Assembly: GCA_910589085.1 (NCBI GenBank)
Contig: CAJUSG010000017.1
Coordinates: forward strand, 1 to 39,932
Length of the DNA stretch: 39,932 bases
Origin: an uncultured Oscillospiraceae bacterium
GTDB taxonomy: Bacteria; Bacillota; Clostridia; Oscillospirales; Oscillospiraceae
Direction: 5' to 3'
Within the stretch, counting starts at the first letter, position 1, and the number at the start of each line of letters is the position of its first letter. This document shows positions 15,551 to 23,371 of the stretch, piece after piece. Made by a program: the position numbers and the translations under genes. Below the pieces are notes generated by a model, which saw only the letters and a list, made by a program, of their open reading frames with translations, was not told the DNA's origin and did no database searches.

Positions 15551-16765
15551 ATGGATCATCCATTTGCTGACATCCAATACTGCGAGGAGCTGTTTAATCG
15601 CTTTTACGATGTGGGCGGCCTGACCAGCGGCGGTGTGACCCGGCTTGGATATACACAGACAGAGGACCAGATGCACGAGATTTTTTCGCTTCTGGGCAGA
15701 GATCTGGGCTGCGAGAGCTTCCAGGACGAGGTGGGCAACACCTATGTGGGCAGTACGGCCCGGGACGGGTATTATCTCATCGGTTCTCACCTGGACTCTG
15801 TGATTGACGGCGGGCGCTACGACGGTGTGGCCGGCGTGATCGCGGGCTTGATGGTTCTGCGGTGGGCCCGGGAGGAGGGCCTGCCCGTCCCCGTGCGGGT
15901 GGGGGCCTTCCGCTGTGAGGAGTCCAGCAACTTCGGCTGCTGCACCATCGGCAGCGGGCTGGTCACCAAGGAGCTGCACCGGCAGCGGGTGGCCGGGCTT
16001 GTGTCCAGAGGGGGAGAGACGCTGGAGTCCATCTTTGAGAGCAGGGGCTACAGCCTGGACCCGCCCCGGATTTCCGGGCTGTCCGGCTATCTGGAACTGC
16101 ACATTGAGCAGGGCAAGGTGCTGGAGGAGTCGGGAACCGCCATCGGAATTGTGCAGACCATCGCGGGCCCGCGCCGCTTCAAGCTCTATCTGCGGGGACT
16201 GGCCGAGCACTCCGGCGCGACCCCCATGGCCCTGCGCAGCGACGCCATGTGCGCCGCAGCGGAGCTGATTCTGGAGATTGAGCGCCTGGGAAACAAGGAG
16301 GCGGCCTATCAGACGGTGGCCACTGTGGGGGTGGTGAACAGCCGTCCCAACGTGATGAATGTGATTCCCGGAGAGGTGGAGCTGGGCGTGGATATCCGGG
16401 GGATCGACCTGACCAGCCTGGACCGCATCGAGGCGGAGATCAAGGACGCGGCCCGGCGGATCTGCGCCCGGAGAAATATTGAGTATATGGAGGAGAAGCT
16501 CAGCGAGTTCCCCCCGGTGAATATGAGCGGAGATGTACAGATGGGCCTGGAGCGGGCGGCGCAGCATCTGGGGGTCAGCAGCCGGCGGATGATGAGCGGA
16601 GCGGGACATGACGCCATGGCCTTCCCGGCCCTGTGTGAGACGGGGATGGTCTTTATCCCATGCCTGCGGGGCATCTCCCACAACCGGGCGGAGTTTGCCA
16701 GCCTGTCCAGCATCTGCGACGGAGCCCGGGTCATCTATGAGTATTTGAAAGGAGCGGCGGTATGA
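15551..16765 (+). CDS. M20-family N-carbamoyl-L-amino acid hydrolase (ureidosuccinase candidate)
   Basis: This 404-residue cytoplasmic amidase belongs to the hydantoinase/carbamoylase branch of M20 (HyuC, AllC, beta-ureidopropionase). Metal and catalytic motifs are intact: GSHLDSVIDGGRYDG (His80, Asp91), RCEESSNFG (base Glu123, metal Glu124), ELHIEQG (His184), AEHSGATPM (His220), RPNVMNVIPG, SGAGHDAMA (His353) and GISHNRAE (His377). Such enzymes split an N-carbamoyl amino acid into amino acid, CO2 and ammonia. Its stop overlaps the dihydroorotase start by 4 bp, so its likely substrate is N-carbamoyl-L-aspartate, the product of dihydroorotate hydrolysis. Substrate choice is inferred from context; allantoate or another ureido acid is possible. 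Confidence 0.88.
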   Translation: MDHPFADIQYCEELFNRFYDVGGLTSGGVTRLGYTQTEDQMHEIFSLLGRDLGCESFQDEVGNTYVGSTARDGYYLIGSHLDSVIDGGRYDGVAGVIAGLMVLRWAREEGLPVPVRVGAFRCEESSNFGCCTIGSGLVTKELHRQRVAGLVSRGGETLESIFESRGYSLDPPRISGLSGYLELHIEQGKVLEESGTAIGIVQTIAGPRRFKLYLRGLAEHSGATPMALRSDAMCAAAELILEIERLGNKEAAYQTVATVGVVNSRPNVMNVIPGEVELGVDIRGIDLTSLDRIEAEIKDAARRICARRNIEYMEEKLSEFPPVNMSGDVQMGLERAAQHLGVSSRRMMSGAGHDAMAFPALCETGMVFIPCLRGISHNRAEFASLSSICDGARVIYEYLKGAAV

Positions 16766-18048
16766 TTCTGATTAAAAACGGCCGTATGGTGGACCCGGCT
16801 TCCGGGATCGACGAGGCGCTGGACGTGGTGCTGGAGGACGGCAGGATCAAGGCACTGGGAAAGTTCCCCAAGACCGAGGCCTATGAGGAGGTCATTGACG
16901 CCGCAGGGAAGATTGTGGCCCCGGGGCTGGTGGATATCCACGTCCACTTCCGGGACCCCGGCCTGACCTATAAGGAGGATATTGTCACCGGCGCGGCGGC
17001 CGCCGCCGCAGGTGGCTACACCACGGTGGTGTGCATGGCCAACACCAAGCCGGTGGTGGACTCGGTGGAGACCCTGTCCGACCTGCGGACCCGGGCCCGG
17101 GAGCTGCCGGTACAGGTGCTCAACGCGGCGGCGGTGACCAAGGGCCTGAAGGGGGAGGAACTCACCGACATGAGAGCCCTCCGGGCGGCGGGCGCCGCCG
17201 GCTTCACCGACGACGGCATCCCCATTGCCGACACCGCCCTCCTCTTCGAGGCTATGAAGCGGGCGAAGGAGCTGGATGTGCCCATCAGCCTCCACGAGGA
17301 GGACCCCGCCCTGATCGCCAGCGCCGGGATCAACCAGGGGGCGGTCTCACGACAGCTGGGGGTGGGCGGGGCGCCCGCCCTGGCGGAGGAGGCCCTGGTT
17401 GCCCGGGACTGCGCCCTGGCTTTGCGGGCCGGCGCGAGGGTAAACATTCAGCATCTGAGCAGCCGGGTCTCGGTGGATATCATCCGGGCCATGAAGGGGC
17501 TGGGGGCCAGCGTGTTCGCCGAGGTGACCCCCCAGCACTTCTCTCTGACCGAGCGGGCTGTTGTGGAGCGGGGCACCCTGGCGAAGGTGAACCCGCCTCT
17601 GCGGGAGGAGGCTGACCGCTACGCCCTGATCCGGGGGCTGAAGGATGGCACCATCGACTTTATCGCCACCGACCACGCCCCCCACAGCCGGGAGGAGAAG
17701 GAGCGGGACCTGAATCAGGCCCCCAGCGGCATGATCGGGCTGGAGACCGCCCTGGCCCTGGGAATCACCAACCTGGTGCGCAAGGGCCATCTCACCATGC
17801 TCCAGCTGCTGGAGAAGATGACCGTCAATCCCGCCCGGTTCTACAAGCTGGGCTGCGGCACGCTGAAGGTGGGCGGGCCCGCCGATCTGGTGATCTTTGA
17901 CGAGCGGGAGCGGTGGACGGTGGAGGCGGAGGACTTCCGTTCCAAGTCGCGCAACTCCCCCTTCCTGGGCATGGAGCTGTATGGAAGGGTGCACTATACC
18001 ATCTGCGGCGGACGGGTTGTCTTCCGCCGGGAACCGAAAGAAAAATAA
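16762..18048 (+). CDS. pyrC: Dihydroorotase, class I
   Basis: Dihydroorotase interconverts N-carbamoyl-L-aspartate and dihydroorotate. The 428-residue amidohydrolase has every zinc and substrate residue of class I enzymes at the positions known from Bacillus: His60 and His62 in DIHVHFRDPG, Asp151 in FTDDGIP, His178 in SLHEED, His231 in NIQHLSS and Asp304 in ATDHAPHS. It starts inside the carbamoylase stop (ATGA overlap) and is followed by pyrK after 19 bp. It can work for synthesis, or in reverse feeding the carbamoylase. No pyrB, pyrE or pyrF is in this operon. Confidence 0.95.
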   Translation: MILIKNGRMVDPASGIDEALDVVLEDGRIKALGKFPKTEAYEEVIDAAGKIVAPGLVDIHVHFRDPGLTYKEDIVTGAAAAAAGGYTTVVCMANTKPVVDSVETLSDLRTRARELPVQVLNAAAVTKGLKGEELTDMRALRAAGAAGFTDDGIPIADTALLFEAMKRAKELDVPISLHEEDPALIASAGINQGAVSRQLGVGGAPALAEEALVARDCALALRAGARVNIQHLSSRVSVDIIRAMKGLGASVFAEVTPQHFSLTERAVVERGTLAKVNPPLREEADRYALIRGLKDGTIDFIATDHAPHSREEKERDLNQAPSGMIGLETALALGITNLVRKGHLTMLQLLEKMTVNPARFYKLGCGTLKVGGPADLVIFDERERWTVEAEDFRSKSRNSPFLGMELYGRVHYTICGGRVVFRREPKEK

Positions 18049-18067
18049 AGAGATTGCAGGAGGATTT

Positions 18068-18775
18068 ATGGCAAAGATTTTAGAAAACCGTGTGGTGGCG
18101 GACGACTTCTGCCTAATGAGAGTGGAGGCGGACAACGATGCGAAGATGGGCCAGTTTTACATGCTGCGGGCCTGGGACAGCTTTCCGGTCCTATCCCGGC
18201 CCATCAGCGTGTTCGATTCGGACGGCAGAACGGTCAGCTTTCTCTACAAGGTGGTGGGCCAGGGGACCGAGCGCTTCCGGGACCTGAAGCCGGGGGAGGA
18301 GATCAGGCTGGACGGCCCCCACGGCAACGGATTCCCTGATGTCCAGGGGAAAATTGCCCTGGTGGGCGGCGGTGTGGGCATCGCCCCGCTGTATCTGCTG
18401 GCCAGAGAGCTGAAAAAAAACCACCCGGACAGCAGGGTGGACGTCTATCTGGGCTTCTCCGGCCAGCCCATGCTGGTGGAGGAGTATGAGCGGGTTGCGG
18501 ACAGCGTGACGGTGAATGTGGGCGGCTTTATCACCGACGACATAGACCCCGCCGGCTATGACGTGATTATGACCTGCGGGCCGGAGGTCATGATGCGGGT
18601 GCTGTATCAGAAGTGTGTGGATACCGGGGCCGGGGCCAAGGTCTATGTGTCGATGGAGAACCGGATGGCCTGCGGAATGGGGGCCTGCCTGGTGTGCACC
18701 TGCAAGACAAAGAGCGGAAACAAGCGGGCCTGTAAGGACGGCCCGGTGATGGAAGGCTGGGAGGTGTTTGGATGA
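18068..18775 (+). CDS. pyrK: Dihydroorotate dehydrogenase B, electron transfer subunit
   Basis: PyrK is the FAD and [2Fe-2S] subunit that joins the PyrD flavin to NAD. In 235 residues it shows the ferredoxin-reductase fold: RPISVF (44-49) for FAD, GGGVGIAPLYLLA (100-112) for NAD, and the iron-sulfur cysteines Cys202, Cys207, Cys210 and Cys222 (C-x4-C-x2-C-x11-C). The ATG at 18068 follows GCAGGAGGATTT; an in-frame ATG further upstream would overlap pyrC and has no such site. Its stop overlaps pyrD by 4 bp. NAD linkage makes the PyrK-PyrD enzyme reversible and able to reduce orotate with NADH. Confidence 0.95.
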   Translation: MAKILENRVVADDFCLMRVEADNDAKMGQFYMLRAWDSFPVLSRPISVFDSDGRTVSFLYKVVGQGTERFRDLKPGEEIRLDGPHGNGFPDVQGKIALVGGGVGIAPLYLLARELKKNHPDSRVDVYLGFSGQPMLVEEYERVADSVTVNVGGFITDDIDPAGYDVIMTCGPEVMMRVLYQKCVDTGAGAKVYVSMENRMACGMGACLVCTCKTKSGNKRACKDGPVMEGWEVFG

Positions 18776-19677
18776 GCAAGCGGTTAGAGACGGTTTTCGC
18801 CGGTGTGACCTTTAAAAATCCGGTGGCCCTGGCCTCGGGGACCTGCGGCTTCGGCAGGGAGTTCAATGAGTACTTTGACATTCAGCGGCTGGGCGGCCTG
18901 TGCTCCAAGGGGCTGACCCTGAACCCCTGCCCAGGGAACGACGGCATCCGGGTGTGGGAGACAGCCAGCGGTATGCTCAACAGCGTGGGGATGGAGAATC
19001 CCGGGGTCCGCAGCTTTATTGAGCGGGACCTGGAGTGGGTCAACGGGCTGGATCTGGTGAATATTGTCAATCTGGGTGGCCACTGCGAGGAGGACTACCT
19101 GGAGGGAGTGGCGCTGCTCAATGACCACCCGCTGGACCTTCTGGAGCTGAATATCTCCTGCCCCAACACAAAGAACGGCTGTATGAGCTTCGGCCTCCAG
19201 GCGGACATTGCCCGGGAGCTTGTGCGGAAGGTGCGGGCCGTCTGCCGGCACAAGCTGGTGGTAAAGCTCTCCCCCAACGCGGAGAATATTACCGCCCTGG
19301 CCCGGGCCTGCCAGGAGGAGGGGGCCGACGGCATCTCCCTCACCAACACCTTTCAGGCCATGGCCATCGACCTGAAGCGGCGCAAACCGGTCTTTGACAA
19401 CGTATACGCCGGCCTGTCCGGCCCGGCTATCAAGCCCATCTCCCTGCGGATGGTGCACCAGGTGGCCCACGCGGTGTCCATCCCGGTGATGGGCCTGGGG
19501 GGAATTACCACCTGGCAGGATGCCATTGAGTTCATTATGGCGGGGGCCGCCGTGGTGCAGATTGGGACAGGCTCCTTTATGAACCCCGCCCTGGCGCTGG
19601 ATGTGATCGACGGCATGGAGCGGTATCTGGAGGAGAATAACATCGAAAATATTTCGGAAATTTGCGGGATTATTTGA
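18772..19677 (+). CDS. pyrD: Dihydroorotate dehydrogenase B, catalytic subunit
   Basis: The 301-residue FMN TIM-barrel oxidises dihydroorotate to orotate, or the reverse. The catalytic base is Cys130 in ELNISCPNTKNG, the class 1 arrangement (class 2 has Ser), at the same number as in Lactococcus PyrDB. GTCGFGREF and CSKGLTLNPCPGN near the N-terminus bind FMN and substrate, and GLGGITTWQDAIEFIMAGA with QIGTGSF binds the FMN phosphate. It overlaps pyrK by 4 bp and ends the operon; a short hairpin-forming GC-rich stretch (19680-19720) follows before the convergent gene. Confidence 0.95.
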   Translation: MSKRLETVFAGVTFKNPVALASGTCGFGREFNEYFDIQRLGGLCSKGLTLNPCPGNDGIRVWETASGMLNSVGMENPGVRSFIERDLEWVNGLDLVNIVNLGGHCEEDYLEGVALLNDHPLDLLELNISCPNTKNGCMSFGLQADIARELVRKVRAVCRHKLVVKLSPNAENITALARACQEEGADGISLTNTFQAMAIDLKRRKPVFDNVYAGLSGPAIKPISLRMVHQVAHAVSIPVMGLGGITTWQDAIEFIMAGAAVVQIGTGSFMNPALALDVIDGMERYLEENNIENISEICGII

Positions 19678-19737
19678 GAACGAGCGGACGCGCCGGACCT
19701 GAGGAGGCCCGGCGCATCCGCCTTTTGAGGGAGAGGA

Positions 19738-20580
19738 TCAATATTGATTCAAAAAATCGCCGATGGCGTCCTTGGCCGCCTGCTCCACCATCTTGTCGAT
19801 GGAGGTGCCGATGACAAGGATGTTGACGCCTGTCTCTTTGAAGGCCCTGTAGTTGGTGAGGTTGATTCCGCCCTCCCCCAGTGTGGGCACCTTGACGGCC
19901 CCGACCATGGCGCACAGCCGTTCCTTGAGCACAGTGGGGATTTGCCCGGCCTCAACGCCCTCGTAGCTCATGCCGGTCATCATGCCGATCATATCGGTGC
20001 CGACCGATTCCATCTGCTTTGCCACACGCTCCACCTCCTCGGGGGTCTGGGCGGGCAGGCCGAAGATGTGGCGGTCTGTGGGCAGACCAATGTAGGCGTC
20101 AATGCACAGGCCGTATTTATGCGCCAGCTTGACAATGTCCTCCAGGTCCCGGATGGAGGATTTGTGGGTGTGGATGCCGTTGGCACCGGCAAGGGACATC
20201 TTTTCCATATCCTCATCCGTCAGGATGACCGGCTGCCGCTCGGTGAAGCTGCCTGGAATGCCCACAGTGATGTAAATATCGTCCCCCACCACAGCGCGTA
20301 CGCCCCGGGTTACCTCCGCCATTTGGTCGATGGAAATCTCGTGGCGGAAGTTCTCAGCGTCGTGCATCGCGGTGATGCCCCGGTGGCCTCGGGCCAGCAC
20401 AACGGCGGGATGGTTGGGCTCCAGCATGGATGCCCCCGCTTCAACGGCCGCGCGGGCGAGCCGGGCGTCATCGCCGGTGATGCCCGTGCTCAAAATGGTG
20501 TGTCCGTTTCCTTTCTCAATCGCTCTGTGGACGATCTCCATGCTGCGCTGTATTTTCAGCTCCATATCATGACAGATCAT
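19738..20580 (-). CDS. TIM-barrel enzyme of unknown reaction, linked to the EIIC-like transporter
   Basis: The 280-residue protein reads as a (beta/alpha)8 barrel: strands and loops HTILSTGITGDDARLARAAV, ASMLEPNHPAVV, IYITVGIPGSF, GANGIHTHKSS, LCIDAYIGLPTD, VGTDMIGMMTG, and a phosphate-binding end with VPTLGEGGINLTNY and NILVIGTSID. The GEGGI and GTSID pair is typical of phospho-sugar aldolases and epimerases of the ribulose-phosphate-binding group. I cannot name the substrate. AAAGGAGG lies seven bases before the start. The gene is 58 bp downstream of the EIIC-like transporter gene on the same strand, so it probably acts on the phosphorylated or imported compound. Confidence 0.75.
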   Translation of the reverse strand: MICHDMELKIQRSMEIVHRAIEKGNGHTILSTGITGDDARLARAAVEAGASMLEPNHPAVVLARGHRGITAMHDAENFRHEISIDQMAEVTRGVRAVVGDDIYITVGIPGSFTERQPVILTDEDMEKMSLAGANGIHTHKSSIRDLEDIVKLAHKYGLCIDAYIGLPTDRHIFGLPAQTPEEVERVAKQMESVGTDMIGMMTGMSYEGVEAGQIPTVLKERLCAMVGAVKVPTLGEGGINLTNYRAFKETGVNILVIGTSIDKMVEQAAKDAIGDFLNQY

Positions 20581-20638
20581 AGATATGCCTCCTTTGGTTT
20601 GTTGATTTGTTTATATGATTTCAGGTGGATTTGGGAAC

Positions 20639-22201
20639 TCAGGTCTGTGGGGCCTTTTTTCGGTCAGTCAGGTTGGCCAGCAGGGTGAGGGCGAAGGCCG
20701 AGCCAAGGGCGATGGCCATGCAGAGAATTGTCTGCACGATTTTTTCGTTGGAGACGAAGGGGGCCACAAAGCAGGGGACGTATGCGGTGCATTTTACATT
20801 GAACGCCCCTACAGCGAGGCCAGAGAGGGTGGCCGCCGCGATTGCGGCCGCGAATACCTTTTTACTGGCAAACATAAAGGGGTATGCCGCCTCTACAAAG
20901 GTGCCGAATACCAGATTCACGAAAAGGTTGGGGATGCAGGCGATGCGGTCGCTTTTGCTCCTGGGGGCCACGATGTTCGCCAGTTGGATTCCGGCGCACA
21001 CCATGACCAGGCTGCACAGGTCCACCGCCCCCAGGAAGCTGAAGCCCTGAGACTCCATCTCCAGCAGGACTATGGGCAGAATGGCCGCATGGTAGACGCC
21101 GCCCATGATGGCAAACCAGATGGCAAAGCCCGCGATCAGGCCGGCAACGGTGCCATTGTAGTTGGTTGCCCAATCGATGGCGGCCTTGATGCTGTTGCCC
21201 GCAGCCAGGGCCACCGGCGCTATGGCAAATTTGCCCACCAGTCCGGCGAGGAGGCCGCCCAGGCCGCCGGCCGCGATATTGGTTGTTGTGCCGGGGACCC
21301 GGTGGCTGAAGCAGAACTGGCTGATATAGTAGACAAGAATGCCGGAGATAATGCCTACCGCAATACCGCCGATGATGCCGCCGTCCACCGCCATAGAGCC
21401 GCTGACGATACCCGCTACAATGCCGACCTCGTCCATGCCGGAGATTTGTTTGGCGGCAATAGCGGCGACAATGATGGGCAGAATACCCACCAGGGCGTCG
21501 AATACCCCGCTCAGGCCTTCAAGGCCGGGAACCTTGCTGACAGCGAGACAGATGGCCATGGCAATAAAGCCAGGCATGGACGCCATCATGATACCACGAA
21601 AATTGATTCTTTTCCAGACACTTCCCTCCTCCTGCTTTACGGAGGAGGAGCCGATAACCGGCCGGTACTTAATATTCCACTCCTTGGAGAAGGCGGCAAT
21701 GGCGGATACGGCACGGGTGCGGTTTGTTGTTCCTGTGGTGCCGGAGGCGGCGATGACCCTGCAGCCCAGCGACTGGGTGTCAGCCATGGAGGTTCCGCCG
21801 GTTCCCGCCACAGGTACGTTCATCTCCGCGGCCGCGCGCAGCGCTTCGTGGTTGATCCCCTTGGGGTCACAGCTCATCAGCATGATTCCGTCGATCCCTC
21901 CGGCGCGGATCATGGAGGCCAGTTTTTTGTCGTGTTCCTTTGCCTGTTCGTTGATTTGCTCCAGCGTGTTTTCTTCGCTGGCCGCCAGGGTGCCGTCCTC
22001 CTTCAGTGTATAGAGCCTTGCCTTGGCGCTCATGGAGATGCCGTCCATGCTCCCGGAGGTTCCGACAAACTGGATATATGCCAGTTCAATCCCCGCGGAG
22101 TTGGCCTGGTTGAATATCTCCTTCATCATGCCCTGAGGATCGCTGCCGCCTTGATTGTACAGGTTGCCGCCGCTGCTTCCCAGAACAGCTAATCGTTTCA
22201 T
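20639..22201 (-). CDS. PTS EIIC-like transporter with a soluble N-terminal domain
   Basis: The 520-residue protein has two parts. Residues 1 to about 190 are soluble and Rossmann-like (MKRLAVLGSSGG, IDGIMLMSCDPKGINHEALR, VPVAGTGGTSMADTQSLG, IAASGTTGTTNRTRA). Residues about 200-515 form roughly ten membrane helices resembling PTS EIIC permeases (FRGIMMASMPGFIA, GSMAVDGGIIGGIAVGIISG, HRVPGTTTNIAAGG, GTFVEAAYPFMFASKKV). No EIIA or EIIB domain is fused or nearby, so phosphate transfer would need partners elsewhere or may not occur. AGGAGG lies eight bases before the start. It heads a two-gene unit with the TIM-barrel enzyme and is divergent from a GntR regulator. The N-terminal domain is not recognised. 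Confidence 0.7.
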   Translation of the reverse strand: MKRLAVLGSSGGNLYNQGGSDPQGMMKEIFNQANSAGIELAYIQFVGTSGSMDGISMSAKARLYTLKEDGTLAASEENTLEQINEQAKEHDKKLASMIRAGGIDGIMLMSCDPKGINHEALRAAAEMNVPVAGTGGTSMADTQSLGCRVIAASGTTGTTNRTRAVSAIAAFSKEWNIKYRPVIGSSSVKQEEGSVWKRINFRGIMMASMPGFIAMAICLAVSKVPGLEGLSGVFDALVGILPIIVAAIAAKQISGMDEVGIVAGIVSGSMAVDGGIIGGIAVGIISGILVYYISQFCFSHRVPGTTTNIAAGGLGGLLAGLVGKFAIAPVALAAGNSIKAAIDWATNYNGTVAGLIAGFAIWFAIMGGVYHAAILPIVLLEMESQGFSFLGAVDLCSLVMVCAGIQLANIVAPRSKSDRIACIPNLFVNLVFGTFVEAAYPFMFASKKVFAAAIAAATLSGLAVGAFNVKCTAYVPCFVAPFVSNEKIVQTILCMAIALGSAFALTLLANLTDRKKAPQT

Positions 22202-22303
22202 GGGACTTCCTCCTAACGATTTATTTTCTTTGATGCAAGATGATAAGGGTTTCAGGTTGTGACCGGATCCGGATCCGTCATCTGACGGTATTATTCTATT
22301 TTA

Positions 22304-22315
22304 ATTATACGTATA
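22304..22315 (-). promoter_or_regulatory. Promoter and candidate operator of the EIIC-like transporter
   Basis: The minus strand has a perfect -10, TATAAT (22309-22304), overlapped by the palindrome TATACGTATA (22306-22315). A possible -35, TTGCAA, lies 19 bp upstream. A 10-bp palindrome on the -10 is a plausible repressor site for the divergent GntR protein. The 22202-22517 interval also holds GGATCCGGATCC (22265-22276) and an ATTTC-N6-GAAAT repeat, and no gene. Confidence 0.45.
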
Positions 22316-22442
22316 TTTCAATCTGCATTTGCAACAATGATTTCATTGCGGAAATGTCTTAATTGCACATAATTAAATCGTATTTTTGCGGAATGTATGC
22401 ATATATTTCACAACAAATGTATGGGTTTCCAGCGAGCCTCTC

Positions 22443-22471
22443 TTGACAAGTCCCCGGACTTGTGATATTTT
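22443..22471 (+). promoter_or_regulatory. gntR promoter with an 18-bp palindrome in the spacer
   Basis: TTGACA (22443-22448), a 17-bp spacer and TATTTT (22466-22471) form a good promoter. ACAAGTCCCCGGACTTGT (22446-22463) is a perfect 8-2-8 palindrome filling the spacer and the end of the -35. A regulator bound there would block RNA polymerase, so it is a likely autoregulatory operator. Confidence 0.65.
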
Positions 22472-22517
22472 GAATCTGTCAGATTTTAAAAATATGTACT
22501 TTATGTGGAGCTGCACT

Positions 22518-23303
22518 ATGGTTGATCCTCAAAAAGCGAAGTACCAATATTACAAGATATATCTGCATATCAAGTCACAGATCGAAAACGGGGATTTTGA
22601 CTTGGGGCAGCAGCTTCCGGTGGAGGCCGAGCTGCAGAAGCACTACGCGGTGAGCAGAGATACCATCCGCAAGGCACTGCGGGAGCTGGAGCTGGAGGGG
22701 TTTATTACCCGCCGCGCTGCGGTGGGCACCTTTGTCAGACAGAAGAAGTCTGACTACCAGCTGTCATCTATGACAAGTTTTACAGAGCAGATGCGCAGCC
22801 GGGGAATTGAACCCTCTTCGCAGCTGGAGCGAATTGAGCTGCAGACAGATGTGAAGAGCTCCGTTAGAGAGCAGCTCCTGATGAAGGAGGGCGACCGGTG
22901 TTATGTTATTTCCCGTGTCCGTAAGGGCAACGGAACCCCGATGGCCTATGAGAAGACCTATATTCCCTACTCGTTGTGTCCAAATTTGCAGAAATATATA
23001 GATGAAGAGGCATCTCTGTATGAGATATATGAAAATGTCTACCACTTGAAGATCGGCAGCGGGAGAATTCGTCTGGAGGCCGCTATGCCCAACGCCAAGC
23101 TGCAGGCAGTATTGGGACTGACGAAGGAGTCGCCTGTGCTGTATATGAAATGTCTCGGCTGTTTGACAGACAATACCCCTTTTTACTATGTAGACTGCTA
23201 CTATATTGGGGAAAAATACTTTTTTTCCACCAATGTATTTCGTGCCGGTACACAGAAGGGGCCTCCTGTTCCGGAGTACGGCGAGACGAGGAAAAATGTA
23301 TAA
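22518..23303 (+). CDS. GntR-family regulator, HutC subfamily
   Basis: From the ATG at 22518 (GTGGAG seven bases before it) the protein has 261 residues. An N-terminal winged helix (about 8-75: YLHIKSQIENGDF, LPVEAELQKHYAVSRDTIRK, GFITRRAAVGTFV) is joined to a UTRA effector domain (about 90-245: GDRCYVISRVRKGNGTPMAYEKTYIP, CPNLQKYI, TKESPVLYMKCLGCL). HutC-type members usually sense sugar phosphates or amino acid derivatives and repress their neighbours. It is divergent from the EIIC-like transporter and TIM-barrel genes, which it probably controls. Upstream in-frame ATGs lie within or near the promoter and were rejected. Confidence 0.9.
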   Translation: MVDPQKAKYQYYKIYLHIKSQIENGDFDLGQQLPVEAELQKHYAVSRDTIRKALRELELEGFITRRAAVGTFVRQKKSDYQLSSMTSFTEQMRSRGIEPSSQLERIELQTDVKSSVREQLLMKEGDRCYVISRVRKGNGTPMAYEKTYIPYSLCPNLQKYIDEEASLYEIYENVYHLKIGSGRIRLEAAMPNAKLQAVLGLTKESPVLYMKCLGCLTDNTPFYYVDCYYIGEKYFFSTNVFRAGTQKGPPVPEYGETRKNV

Positions 23304-23304
23304 A

Positions 23305-23344
23305 CAGCGGGTCCATTTTTCAATACTGAAAAATGGACCCGCTG
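23305..23344. terminator. Strong bidirectional terminator
   Basis: A perfect 18-bp stem (23305-23322 with 23327-23344) with an ATAC loop contains AAAAA and TTTTT tracts inside the arms. It separates the convergent gntR and ABC transporter genes. Confidence 0.85.
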
Positions 23345-23371
23345 CTTTCACTGTGACGCTTAGACTTAGTA

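Noticed and set aside
22265..22276. GGATCCGGATCC as the transporter operator
   Set aside because: It is a perfect palindrome but lies between the -10 and the start codon, built of a simple repeated 6-mer with no counterpart at the gntR promoter; kept only as a note.
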